DNA from: Bombyx mori | Taxonomy: Eukaryota; Arthropoda; Insecta; Lepidoptera; Bombycidae | Assembly (NCBI RefSeq): GCF_030269925.1 | Contig: NC_085120.1 | Coordinates: forward strand, 12,055,501-12,119,500 | Reading direction: 5' to 3' | Length of the DNA stretch: 64,000 nucleotides | Translations under genes and position numbers: made by a program | Part shown: positions 11,859 through 21,936 of the stretch, one piece after another | Numbering within the stretch: position 1 is the stretch's first letter | Layout of the letters: each line of letters starts with the position of its first letter | The notes under the pieces: model-generated | What the model saw: only the letters and a program-made list of their open reading frames with translations | Databases searched by the model: none | Told to the model about the DNA's origin: nothing

Positions 11859-11962
11859 CGGCTTGGCTCTGCCCCTGGCATTGCTGAAGTCCATGGGCGA
11901 AGGTAACCACTCACCATCAGGTGGGCCTTATGATCGTCTGCCTACAAGGGCAATAAAAAAAA
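11859..11962 (+). mobile_element. LINE 3' tail (family of 60818-61190)
   Basis: agcggcttggctctgcccct to gggcaataaaaaaaa; only the terminal codons and 3'UTR remain. Confidence 0.65.
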
Positions 11963-11984
11963 TAAAATTAGCCCTTCTTATTTT

Positions 11985-12080
11985 ACTAGCAGCGATAATG
12001 CTTCGCAGAATCTACCAACGGATCGGAATCGCGACCCACTGAGAAGATACGGCGAGAAGCTCGGTGGGCTGAGTCTATTG
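11985..12080 (-). mobile_element. BMC1-type LINE fragment
   Basis: cttcgcagaatctacca, ggatcggaatcgcgaccca and ctgagaagat correspond to the 3'UTR in reverse complement. Both ends are eroded. Confidence 0.55.
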
Positions 12081-12239
12081 TTCAGTTCCGCTAGTTGAGC
12101 TCTTGAAGAGTCGAAAAGCATTGGGAGATCTGACAAGCCATCTTTCGGGCGACGACGGCTTTGCGTTACCCCTGGGTCAGATATGAGACATGCCTCAAGC
12201 CGAATGTCGTTTACACTGTTGTTTTCCATAGACTTTTTT

Positions 12240-12885
12240 TTTGGTACAAATTTTCCTTATTAGGAAAGGCAAGGGGATCTATGCCCATACAGCCTTGTCT
12301 GTTCTATATTTTTTCATAGACTACGATAATGTAAATAACAGACGGTCCACTTATTTGTAACACAATTTTGAGCGTACATATGATGCAAGCTTCGTTACAA
12401 AAGACACACACATTATAGCAAAAACAAAGGAATATTTAACCTCGGAAATATTCTCATCTTGATTACGAGAATAAAAACGGTAAACATAGTTTCCAAGACA
12501 ATAAGCAATACAATGCGTGACTAAACTAAGCCGTTGAACTGAAATTGTCTTCGCTCGTTGCCTTCACCGCGAAGGTTTAGGGTTCATTATGGCTTGTTTT
12601 CATTCCGTTCTGTTGGTTTACTTGATAATGTTCTCGGCTTCAAGTTCAAGGTATTCTAGTCGTGTCTTGTGCGTCTAATAGATCGGTTATAAAATATAGG
12701 GAATATTCTTTGGCCTGGTCCTTTAACTAGATTGGCTATGATGCTGAATGTTATGACTTTCATGATTGTTAAAAGACTGTGGAAAAGGAACGGATAGCGG
12801 CGACCCTTGGATTTTCATCTTATGATCCCTTTCAGGAGTGATATGATTCCAAACTCTTTACAAGGAAAAGATACCATTGGATATC
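12240..12885. other. Non-coding stretch
   Basis: No gene or repeat recognised. Confidence 0.35.
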
Positions 12886-12886
12886 G

Positions 12887-12997
12887 GTCAACAGGGGCTT
12901 GGCTGTGCCCCTAGAATTGCTGATATCCATGGGCGACGGTAACCACTCACCATTAGGTGGGACGTACGTTACCCACCTATAACAGCAATAAAAAAAA
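12887..12997 (+). mobile_element. LINE 3' tail (family of 60818-61190)
   Basis: Diverged copy: ggggcttggctgtgccccta, catgggcgacggtaaccac and an A-rich end. Confidence 0.55.
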
Positions 12998-13166
12998 ATG
13001 ATACTGTTTATAAAAACCTTTATACACTGACTGACTGGTGAAGTTTCTATATCTTTTTATTAGGGTTTCGGTATCTGTACTACAACATTCACACATATAT
13101 GCAGACTTTAGAATCAATTACTATTTGAATTGTTATTTTATTAAAGTTAAAATCACGAATAGTAAA

Positions 13167-13372
13167 TCTTTTTTTTTCCTACCTATGCTGATGGCCTTGA
13201 GAGGCTATTTCAGCTTCGCCCTAACATGTAGGTGAGCTAACGGGGCTCAAACCAGAATTGTTGCTAACACTGGCCCTAGCAAGAGCCGTGCTTCGCAAAA
13301 TTTACCACCGGATCGGAAACACTGAGAAGATCCGGTGAGAAATTCAGTGGGCTGTGTCTATGGGTAGCAAAT
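13167..13372 (-). mobile_element. BMC1-type LINE, 5'-truncated 3' end
   Basis: The oligo-T start at 13167 is the A tail in reverse complement, followed by cctacctatgctgatggcct, the stem-loop block and the 3'UTR. The copy stops before the ORF2 end. Confidence 0.75.
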
Positions 13373-13541
13373 CTCATACCTCTGTCACGCATTGGAAAGT
13401 CTAAAAACTTCCATCGTACTTATTTATATCGTATTAGAATCATTGTAAGGATGGGTTTTATTAGTACGTTTTTACATTGAGGCTACATCTATAAAACCTG
13501 CCATCCCCAAGTTGTAACATTCAGAAACTAATTTACCTTAA

Positions 13542-14006
13542 GCATTCGTCAAACAGAACGCGTACTTAGCGCCGCGAACTTAACGTCGCGCTCTTTTCAT
13601 GTCACACAAATTGACTAGATGAGTCCAACGCTCCTTGACAAAACGCATTCGCCAAATCATTGTGCCTTTCGATAGCAGTGTGAAAATTTAAAAGTATTAA
13701 GAAATCGAGTGATTCAGATGTGGCATTGTATAAGCATGGGTATTTTCTAACTATTTATATAATTTTTTCGGGCATTATCTAGTATTTTAATACACATTCA
13801 CTCGGACGCTAAAATAAAATTTGTAAAAAATTACAACGCCTGACGTCAAAGCGTCCTAACGCCGCGACAGAGCGCTGCGTACTTATAGCGCTGGGGCTCT
13901 GTTTGACGGTATGTTACCATAGTAGTACAACACATCTCGGCGTCATAGCGCGGCGTCAGTTTGGCGCTCTGACGCGCGCTAATTATGCGTTCTGTTTGAC
14001 GAATGC
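13542..14006. mobile_element. TIR element, complete copy (about 465 bases)
   Basis: The left end gcattcgtcaaacagaacgc and the right end (complement gcattcgtcaaacagaacgc) form terminal inverted repeats of about 31 bases with few mismatches. TTAA lies just left (13538-13541); the right flank is TGTT, perhaps mutated. The sequence is unusually rich in GCG words and contains no long open frame. Nearly the same sequence lies at 1-135. Confidence 0.65.
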
Positions 14007-14162
14007 TGTTCACAGCCGTGGATTGCACATAAAATCTTCATAAATATCAATCAGGTCGATGTTTCAATCAAGATATAAATCCAGTCAATTATAAATGAAA
14101 ATGAATCATTTTATTGATACATATGTTATTCGTATTTTATTGTGTTGTACGGTGTGAATAAA

Positions 14163-14375
14163 TCTATATATGTATTAATACGTGAAGCAAAAACTTTGTA
14201 CCCCTTTTTACGAAAATTGCGCGGACGGAGGAGCATGAAATTTCCCACATTCATAGACAATATAGAGAAGGAGTGCAGAATGTTAATTTATTTTTAAATA
14301 ATGCATAAAAATACATTAAATCAATAAATAAAAACATTACACACACTACCGCGTATTTGACACACACATGCATAT
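14163..14375 (+). mobile_element. Helitron family B, left segment of a split copy
   Basis: Starts TCTATATATG and runs through gtattaatacgtgaagcaaa and gacacacacatgcatat, as at 56511. It is interrupted at 14375 by a TIR DNA transposon and resumes at 17854, then again at 18387 and 18741, so one Helitron is spread over 4.6 kb. Confidence 0.75.
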
Positions 14376-16451
14376 CGACGCTTGAAAGACAAACATGACT
14401 AAGCGACAATGCGTGAACTTTACAGTAGAGCAATTTAAAGTTGAAATATTTGGAAAAAAAAATATTTTAACGAATCTAACTGTAGGATTGAAATTATTTT
14501 AATAGACCTAGATATAGTTTTTTTTTGCCCATTGAATATACTTAAAGGCTATTGCCTATCATTTGTGTATATAGAAGTTATTGTCGCTTATATATATTGT
14601 CCATAATTTGATAAACAGGTAAAATTATCTGAATTTTATATAAAAGGTTTCTCGTCACAAGTAAAATTATCTAAGCCAGCATTGAAAGATTTGGAGTAAC
14701 GTGTAAAACAATATGAGCTATCGTTGAAAGATTTTCAGTAACATGTAAAGTTAGACAAATTCGCACAGCTTAAAGTTTCGTTTTGGGTATATTGGACTAA
14801 AGTGATCCCATAGTTCACAACAAATCGAGTAAATGTATCTAAATACTATTCCATTTTTTTATGCATGTAGAAAGTGTAAAGAATTGAACTAAAATGTAAT
14901 AAATTACTTTGATAAATCATGCAAAAGAGCGAAACCAAAAGAGCGCGACATTTATGAATAAACATTTATTGTAAGAGACAATAGGGATATATTTTTTTGT
15001 AACAAAATCACGCTATTACTATTATATTTTATACAATATTAAATAAATAAACTATAACACATTGTAGTGTATTCCAATATAATACCAAAATCTAGTTATT
15101 GCCTCATCAGTCTTAAAAACAATAGAGAATTATTAAAACTCATAAAAGCTCTAGTTTTCAGAGTAAATCAACAACAAAAACAATAATAAATTGTATTCTG
15201 CTATTAAACATAACCAAACTTAACAACACTATTGTAATTTAATCACTCTCCAAAGGCATACGATAGATATGCGACATGAGATCTTGTTATTTTTTGTTAA
15301 TCGATCACAATCTTCAATATCGTACAATGTCGTGCACGTGGAATACTCAGAAACTCTTGTTTAAGACAATTAGGAATGACTTTGTCAGTGCAAAGTTTGA
15401 GCAAATCATCATATTTGGCTTTTGATATGGGTAACTGAGACCTATAACAAGATGTCAGTGATAACTTGATTTTAGGCTGAACTTCGACATCAAAAGATGA
15501 TGCAGAAGCATTCATAGATGTTTTGTATTTAACGCTTTGCTTGTATTTTTGGAAAGTCATAACACGGATCTTGCCTTTGAAGTACTTATCACTAATACTA
15601 TTCCATTTATAAAAATCTTCATAGCTCAGTCTTTCCACCTGAAAAGGCGATGAATCTTGCCTAGCTGTTGAAAATATTGTAAACCATTGTGATGATGGGT
15701 AAACAGTGGTATTTTTTGATCGATTCTCTACAATAGCATGGTATCGACATGTAAGTGTGTCCCGTCAATAGAAAGTTTATTTGAATAATATCGATATATT
15801 TGCACTCCTGTAATGATGAATGCAACATTGCTAATACCGTATGGTTCCGGTTTTGGCCTGGACAACAGTCGCAATAGAGAAGTAATCGCGTAACGTTTCT
15901 TCTAGCATCAATGGACTGAATATATTTATGTAAAATAGTTGCAATCTCATTGGTGCCACGCTTGCCATTACTTTCATCCCAGTAGTAACAAAAAACATCC
16001 CAGTAGTAACTTTCATAAACACAAAAATTACATACGGCTAGTTTCCTACTACGAGCATAATACAAAAACATAGATTGTGCAAAAGGCGTGTTGAGTACTT
16101 TTTCCGAAACTAGCATATGAGATGACGGATCATCTCGGTGTATATTTTTGTGGGCTCTAAAATGGGTGTAGCTTTCTTCTTTTTCTATTTCATGTTATTA
16201 CTTTTCACTTTAGTTTTTCAGGATTTTTCATTTTTTTCGTAGTGAAGACGCTTGACTTTTTTAGGTACATGAAATGCGATGTTGAAATTATCTTGGAATA
16301 TTTTACGAAAAATTCTCTCGCTTACAATATCCATGCCCTGATCCATGTTGTGCTTTTTGTATAGTTTGTATAAATTGTAGATATTTCTAATTTCTTCAGA
16401 AAGGTAAACTTTGCTCGAATCTTGACGATAGTAATGCGAAGGTACCGCTGG

Positions 16452-17048
16452 TATTTTTTTATTTTTAGTGCTCAGATCAAGAGCTCACAGCCTAGCTGGT
16501 GTTAAGTAGTAACTGAAGCCCATTGACATCTACAACGTAAATGCCACCACCCACCTTGAGATATGAGTTCTAAGTTTTCAGTATAGTTACAACGGCTGCC
16601 CCACCCTTCAAACCGAAACCCATTACTGCTTCAGGGCAAAAATCACGGCAGGGTGATGGTACCTACCCGTGCAGACTCACAAGATGTATCAGCGTAATTT
16701 TAACTAGTAGGTGAACTCACGGGACTCAAACCTGACGATGTTGCTAACACTGGCCCTAGCAAGAGCAGTGCTTCGCTGAATCTACCACCGGATCGGAAAC
16801 GCGACCCACTGAGAAAATCCGGCGAGAAACTCAGTGGGCTGTGTCTGTGGGTTAATTTACTCGCCGAACCCTTCGTCGCAAGCGACGGGTTCGACGACAA
16901 CGATGACCGAGCAAGTCAATCGTGAACATTTGTTAAGTACGTATTTCATTCCAAAAATTGGTACCCGCCTGCGAGATTCGAACACCAGTGCATCCCTACA
17001 TACGAATGCACCGGACGCCTTATCCTTTAGGCCACGACGACTTTGTAA
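16452..17048 (-). mobile_element. Bm1 SINE inserted in the transposase, itself split
   Basis: The 3' half is at 16452-16697 and the 5' tRNA-like half at 16908-17048, both minus. The 5' half holds the B-box-like gattcgaacacc complement and the start aagtcgtcgtggcctaaagg. A LINE tail separates the halves, and some Bm1 bases near the junction (around taccaccagtaattacgc) are lost. The transposase reading SL|PAVPSHYY is cut by this SINE. Confidence 0.75.
16698..16907 (-). mobile_element. BMC1-type LINE fragment nested in Bm1
   Basis: Reverse complement of the LINE 3'UTR and the last ORF2 codons, from aactagtaggtgaactcac to gttcgacgacaacgatgacc. The A tail is absent, so the insertion was either internally primed or later trimmed. 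Confidence 0.7.
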
Positions 17049-17158
17049 ACTTCTGATAAATCCTTTTACGGAATCTATAGTCATTTCTTTGGTCTTATTT
17101 GGTGGTTCACATCTCCCTCATGGGAACAAAATGCAAAATAATGTGACAAACGACTTTA

Positions 17159-17830
17159 CTAAGCGACGCCCAGCTTACGAATGTCACCTTTTACCAGCCC
17201 GCCAAAACGTGGTACGCGACTAGTTGCGCATACCCACGCGACGTATTTAAACTCGCGCAGTTCCTTAGCGACAAAAAAATATATTTTGTTTACGGGTAAA
17301 CATAACTAAGCGCCAAAAGTAACCATTGAAATTAATCAAGTAAAATTATCTAGGCGACGTAGTTATTAGAAATGTTGTCATGTACAAATATTTACGGATG
17401 GAAAGGGGTATTATGTTAAACAAGTAAAACTATCTAAGATTCAATAATATTCCATTTTGTTTCAAGTTAAATTGTATAACTGTACCAATTACGACTACTT
17501 TGTATAGGTAAAATCTACTAAGTGGTTTGAAAGAAAAATTTCATAACAAGTAAAAATAAATAAATACAAACAAATGAAAATTTAAAAACATGAATAACTG
17601 ACTAAGTAAATAATACCTTATTATTAAAATGTCCTAACTGCAGGATGTCTCTAAAATAACTTTTTTTTTGTCGTTTGGTAGGAAAAAACTCTGCATTTTT
17701 ATGAAAATCACACCATATCTAAGCGACATAAAACACGTCACAGAGTGATGAAACCTATACTAAACGACGCAGAAAAATCAGACGATTCCAATGGTGTATC
17801 TAACTCATTTTGCCTACTTTTGTCGCTTAG
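17159..17830. repeat. Subterminal repeats with core ctaagcgac
   Basis: Copies or near-copies at 17159, 17264 (cttagcgac), 17306, 17350, 17719, 17760 and, inverted, 17822; at the other end of the element one lies at 14399 and an inverted partial one at 14583. The outermost copies form part of the TIRs. Such arrays commonly serve as transposase binding sites; that role is inferred. Confidence 0.55.
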
Positions 17831-17853
17831 TCAGGATTGCCTTTCAAGCGTCG

Positions 17854-17963
17854 ATATATACTCCTTTGTTGAGTCTGTGGTCAAATTGAGAATAGATTAA
17901 TATTGTTTGTTTTTAATATTATTTGTCTATAGTGTAGCCTTGGCGAAATCTGTGATTAAAGAA
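17854..17963 (+). mobile_element. Helitron family B, middle segment of the split copy
   Basis: gagtctgtggtcaaattgag through gtgtagccttggcgaaat, continuing the copy started at 14163. It is cut again at 17964. Confidence 0.7.
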
Positions 17964-18386
17964 GTAAAGGAGACTTTTTGGCGGGAACGCGAGGAGTGAA
18001 GTTGTGTGATTTGTTTTATTTTGTCTATTTAGTGTTTCTTCAGGTTTAAATGTGTAATAACGGTGGTTTATGAACTGTTTAGTATCCTTCGAAGTGCACA
18101 AATGTGGGAAATTGAAACAAAGCCACTGGGCGTAGCTTCTCCGGATCCTCCAAAAAGTCCACACTCCACTGAAAAAATCTCAGTAAATGACCACCATTTT
18201 ACTGAGATTATATTTCATCCTATATCATTTAATTTCATCCCAGTTGATTAATGTCTCAAATTAATCATCTTCATTTCATTTAATATCATTTCATTTCATT
18301 TCACTCCAGATTATTATTTTTCATGACATGACTTAAATGTCTTAGTTACCAGGTCATAAAATTTCTTAAAAAAAAAAGTCTTTGAC
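17964..18386. mobile_element. 423-base repeat inserted in the Helitron
   Basis: It begins gtaaaggagact and ends aaaagtctttgac, which form a short imperfect inverted pair. The flanks are aaagaa on the left and atagaa on the right, while the uninterrupted Helitron has atagaa once, so a 6-base target duplication is likely. The interior has tttcatt runs. I recall this as a common silkworm repeat but cannot name it. Confidence 0.5.
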
Positions 18387-18435
18387 AATAGAACGTAATG
18401 TTCAAATTTATAATATCAATTATGTAATTATAGTC
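18387..18435 (+). mobile_element. Helitron family B, third segment
   Basis: atgttcaaatttataat to taattatagtc; it matches the 3' part of 56511-56931 and is interrupted by a 305-base insertion. Confidence 0.6.
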
Positions 18436-18740
18436 TCTGCCATTGACGGTCCCAAGCCCGGATGTAAAAAAAGGAGGGTTGAGTAGATTTGGACATTCCT
18501 ACCGTAAAACGTCAACGCCGAGCACTGGGCGGCGGGAAATAACCCAGCCCCCGGATACAACAAGAGACCCGGAGCGGGACCAGTTTGCCGTGAAGGACTA
18601 AATCCCTTCGAAATACTGATGTGGAAAGACGTGGGAACCCACCACAATTACATCCCAAGAGAGTCATGGACAGAGAAACATTTAAACTGTTTCAAGGCCA
18701 TGACCACGACCCTCAGAATGAGGAAACCGACGCAAGGAGG
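18436..18740. mobile_element. 305-base insertion with 10-base target duplication
   Basis: The direct repeat aattatagtc at 18426-18435 and 18741-18750 brackets this GC-richer piece; the uninterrupted Helitron has the word once. The piece has no A tail and no inverted ends. The minus-strand frame 18420-18647 crosses it and shows no domain. It could be a 5'-truncated non-LTR element whose 3' end is not oligo-A. Family unknown. Confidence 0.55.
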
Positions 18741-18776
18741 AATTATAGTCGAATTTCGACTACTCAGGGATATTTG
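18741..18776 (+). mobile_element. Helitron family B, 3' end of the split copy
   Basis: Contains the 3' hairpin agtcgaatttcgact and then tactcagggatatttg; the usual terminal CTAG has mutated. Confidence 0.6.
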
Positions 18777-19011
18777 TTTATTATGTTTTGTAAATGATTT
18801 CAGTCATACAAGCTTTTACAAGGATCTAACATGAACTGAACGAAATAAAGCAAACAAAAGGCGACAGGGCACTTCAGCTCCGCAAATAGATTTCCTGAGA
18901 GCAAACGCTTCAGTTTATTTTCGCGAACACATCGCATATTCCCGAGAGTGTCTAGTATTATTCGAATAAAGTATTTTCTATGCAAAGGCTGCTTTGGGAT
19001 TTTATTTACTA

Positions 19012-19290
19012 CTAACGACCCGCCCTCGCTTCGCTTCGGAAACATTAAATTTTATTATTGATAGCTGAGTCCCGCGATTCTACCCGCGGATAATGTTGTA
19101 CCGCGGGTGACGCAGCGGGGCGAAGCTAGTCTGAAAAAATTGGCCTAGGTTACTTCTTATATCATCAGCTACTTATCAGTGAAAGTCTCGTCAAAATCAG
19201 TCCAGCCGTTCCAGAGATTAGCCGGAACAAACAGACAGACAGACAAAAATTCAAAAAATATATTTTGGTATATGTACTGTGGTATAACAT
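19012..19290 (-). mobile_element. Helitron-like element (ends acgacccgccc)
   Basis: The left end ctaacgacccgccctcgctt resembles 28004 (ctagcgacccgccctagctt) and reads as a Helitron 3' end on the minus strand (gggcgggtcgttag). The interior includes ccagccgttccagagattag and (agac)n. The 5' limit is uncertain. Confidence 0.45.
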
Positions 19291-19510
19291 ACCTACGCAT
19301 TTAGTAAAAAGTGGTTATTTTATTATATTACAAACAGACAATCCAATTTTATTTATTTGTATAGATTATCAGTGTAAATCAATATTTAGACAAGATCTCA
19401 CGGCCAATATGATTGTGAATTTTTTAAACTTTCACAATCACAGTAATAATCCCTTATTCGCGAGGTTTATGTTCCGTAAATATTCCGTGAATACAGAAAC
19501 CGTGAATATG

Positions 19511-19668
19511 GAGAAGGGTGGGGCAGCCGTTGTAACTATACTGAGACCTTAGAACTTATACCTCAAGGTGGGTGGCGCATTTACGTTGTAGATGTCTATG
19601 GGCTCCAGTAACCACTTAACATCAGGCGGGCTGTGAGTTGGTCCACCCATCTAAGCAATAAAAAAAAA
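19511..19668 (+). mobile_element. Bm1 SINE 3' half
   Basis: gaagggtggggcagccgttg through gggctccagtaaccac to aagcaataaaaaaaag; 5'-truncated. Confidence 0.85.
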
Positions 19669-20007
19669 GAAAAAAGAATTGGTTCGCATTTTTTAATCCG
19701 CGAATAATGAAAACGCGAATGAAATGAATAAAAATTAAATGAAATGACCAAAAAAAATTTAAAATAGCTGATATTTTACAAATTATAGCTGATTTGTCCT
19801 TCCAATTATTTAAGGTTATATGAAAATGTAAGTCTTGATGGCTTTGTTAACGCCAATCAAGTGTCCGCAGGTAATGGCGTCACGTTTTGTATTTACAATT
19901 CAAATTAGAGTATGAAAATAATATTATGAAATTTCAAACACTAGGGGAACCATACTGCGGGTATAATCTACAGTAAATAAACATTTAGACGTGTAGTGTC
20001 CTTGGTA

Positions 20008-21295
20008 CATAGGCGGCACTGAAAATTTCGGGAATTAACGAAGTGACACAACATTACTATTTAAAAATGTATTTATTGCTTTTGGAAGTATTCTCCGCGA
20101 TATTTGACACATTTTTCCATACGATGGAACCAATCATTGTAGTAACCATTCCATTCGGAAGTTGGGGTCTCCAAAATGGCCGTTTTGTAGGCGTCCACAG
20201 CTTCTTCAGGTGATGAAAATCTCTGTCCACGCAATTTATTCTTTATTTTAGGGAAAGTATAGAAATCATTAGGGCTTAGGTCGGGGCTGTACGGCGGATG
20301 GTCTAATAATTCTATGTTTTCTTGCTCTAAAAACTCTTTTGTTCTGTGCGCGGTGTCAGAACTCGCATTGTCGTGATGGAGGATGATGCGGCGGTTGCAG
20401 TTCTCTTTACGGAGTTCAGAAACGACCTGTGGCAAACAAATGCTAGCATACCATTCTGCATTAACAGTTTTGTTCCTCAAGAGGAATAGTCGTAACATGG
20501 CCGGTTTTGGAGACAAACGTGGCCACCATTTTTTTTGCAACACGAACGAACGAACAATTTTTGTTGGCTTTAACTCATTTTCGAACACCCAAACTCGTGA
20601 CTGGTTTTTTGTTTCGGGTTCGTACGCGTATATCCAGGATTCGTCACCTGATACAATGTTGTATACAGCATTTGAGGATCCTGCGTGGAATCTTTCGAGA
20701 GTTCTGACGCACCAAGTAACGCGAGCCGCTTTTTGCTCTTCACAGAGCGAATGCGGTATCCATCGGGAAAACAACTTTTTTACACCTAATTGTTCATGCA
20801 AGATTATTTGTATTTGACTCATGCCAATGTCTAAAGTTGCCTGAATTTCGCGGTATGTCACATGTCGATCTTCCTCAATCAGCTTACGCACAGCATCAAC
20901 GTTTTCTTGGGTGACTGCAGTTTTTGGACGACCTTGACGGGGATCATCACTGAGCTTGACAAGTCCACGTTGAAACTCAGCAAACCAGCGATAAATTGTG
21001 GTTTTGGATGGAGCTTCATCACCAAATGCAGAAATCATCCGGTTAACACACTGTTTTTGTGTTAAATCACTTCGAAAGTCATAATAAATCATCGCTCTTG
21101 AATTTTCTCGAGTCAATTCCATTTTCTCAACGACTAAACAAGTTTGACAAAACCTCGTGACAAGACCGAGAATCTTTTTTTAAATAAATATATGGTATTC
21201 GATTTTTAAAACCAAGGAGTTTTCAATTAAAAATATTTTAATATGACAGGAACAGTGGAAATATTCCATTCCCGATACTTTTAGTGCAGCCCTCG
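20008..21295 (-). mobile_element. Mariner transposon (1.29 kb) with TIRs and TA duplication
   Basis: Left end cataggcggcactgaaaat...tcgggaat and right end (complement cgagggctgcactaaaagta...tcgggaat) are inverted repeats of about 30 bases, the left one diverged. TA lies at 20006-20007 and 21296-21297. One transposase frame fills the interior. Length, TIR position and TA target fit the mariner family. Confidence 0.85.
20073..21122 (-). pseudogene. Mariner transposase (D,D34D), double frameshift
   Basis: The 349-residue frame has the mariner layout: an N-terminal HTH region (TIYRWFAEFQRG near residue 45), the linker SDDPRQGRP, first catalytic Asp in SGDESWIY, second in HHDNAS and third in SPDLSPNDF, with 34 residues between the second and third. 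ATG at 21122 suits the family start. Although open throughout, residues about 193-217 (nt 20472-20545) are read out of frame: the neighbouring frame there reads VAKKMVATFVSKTG...IPLEEQ, the expected mariner sequence. A one-base loss near 20545 and a second indel near 20470 cancel out. All three catalytic Asp survive, but about 25 residues between the first and second are scrambled, so activity is doubtful. Confidence 0.8.
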
Positions 21296-21403
21296 TATAA
21301 GTAAGGCTGTTGATATAATTTTATCCCGTATTTAGTGGTACAGATTTTTTTCACCTCTACTGCGCTTTATTTTATCTTATACATATTGAGGGGTGAAAGG
21401 CTA

Positions 21404-21715
21404 GTCATTACGGATCATCCCGATCCATTAACGGTGCTTTAAGGTACCTCAAGCACCGGTCACCGTCTTCGCCGAACCCGTCGCTCGCGACGAAGGGCTC
21501 GACGAGTAAATTAACCCATAGACACAGCTCACTGAGTTTCTCGCCGGATCTTCTCAGTGGGTCGCGTTTCCGATCCGGTGGTAGATTCTGCAAAGCACTT
21601 GATAGGGTTCGTGTTAGCAACGTCGTCAGGTTTGAGCCCCGCGAGCTCACCTACTAGTTAAGGTAACGCTGAAATAGCCTCTCAAGGCTATCAGCTTAGG
21701 TAGGAAAAAAAAAAG
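21404..21715 (+). mobile_element. BMC1-type LINE, 5'-truncated 3' end
   Basis: Starts within the ORF2 C-terminal codons (cggatcatcccgatcc...) and runs through the whole 3'UTR to aggtaggaaaaaaaaaa. It lies only 220 bases upstream of the full-length element of the same family and in the same orientation. Confidence 0.8.
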
Positions 21716-21924
21716 TTGAAACCGATAAATAATCAAAAGTACAACGCATCGAACTAGTTTTCCATCAACCGGCAAACGCCGCAGACTAGACGTCGCAGAC
21801 GGAAATTGGATAGTCGAAAACCGATTCTATTTCACACATCCACGCCAGTCCCCGTCATATTCAATTAACACACATATACACTTATATGGTGTTATATGAA
21901 ATGTGTGTGAAATGGGCGGCCAAT

Positions 21925-21936
21925 AGAATCATAAGC
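21925..21936 (+). repeat. Target-site duplication, left copy
   Basis: agaatcataagc, repeated exactly at 27106-27117. It fixes the 5' end of the LINE at 21937. Confidence 0.8.

Larger units (their letters stand above)
15297..17085 (-). pseudogene. Broken transposase of the 3.5-kb TIR element
   Basis: Pieces in order on the minus strand: MTIDSVKGFIRSL (17045-17084); then, after the nested SINE, a frame from 16450 containing PSHYYRQ and FNIAFHVPKK, which ends in stops near 16230; then 16116-15745 with WDESNGKRG, YCDCCPGQNRN and LLTGHTYMS; then a frame shift near 15745; then HAIVENRSKN running into 15638-15297. The order of motifs (an N-terminal SHY...R region, then D-C-GQNRN, then GH...H-IVE) matches a family of insect transposases whose GQNRN aspartate and terminal IVE glutamate are likely catalytic. 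That assignment is from memory. The gene is inactivated by at least one frameshift, several stops and an insertion. Confidence 0.6.
14376..17853 (-). mobile_element. 3.5-kb TIR DNA transposon (Sola-like candidate) inserted in a Helitron
   Basis: The left end cgacgcttgaaagac...gactaagcgaca is the inverted complement of the right end tgtcgcttagtca...ctttcaagcgtcg. The interrupted Helitron reads catgcatat on the left and atatatact on the right, so a 4-base ATAT target duplication is likely. Inside is a broken minus-strand transposase. Copies of ctaagcgac recur near both ends. The 4-base duplication and the (S/C)D-C-GQNRN motif suggest a Sola-type or DUF7869-like transposon; that classification is tentative. 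A Bm1 and a LINE fragment are nested at 16452-17048. Confidence 0.65.

Noticed and set aside
15831..16022. Separate 63-codon minus-strand gene
   Set aside because: Overlaps the GQNRN transposase remnant in another frame.
20383..20817. 144-codon plus-strand frame
   Set aside because: Antisense shadow of the mariner transposase.
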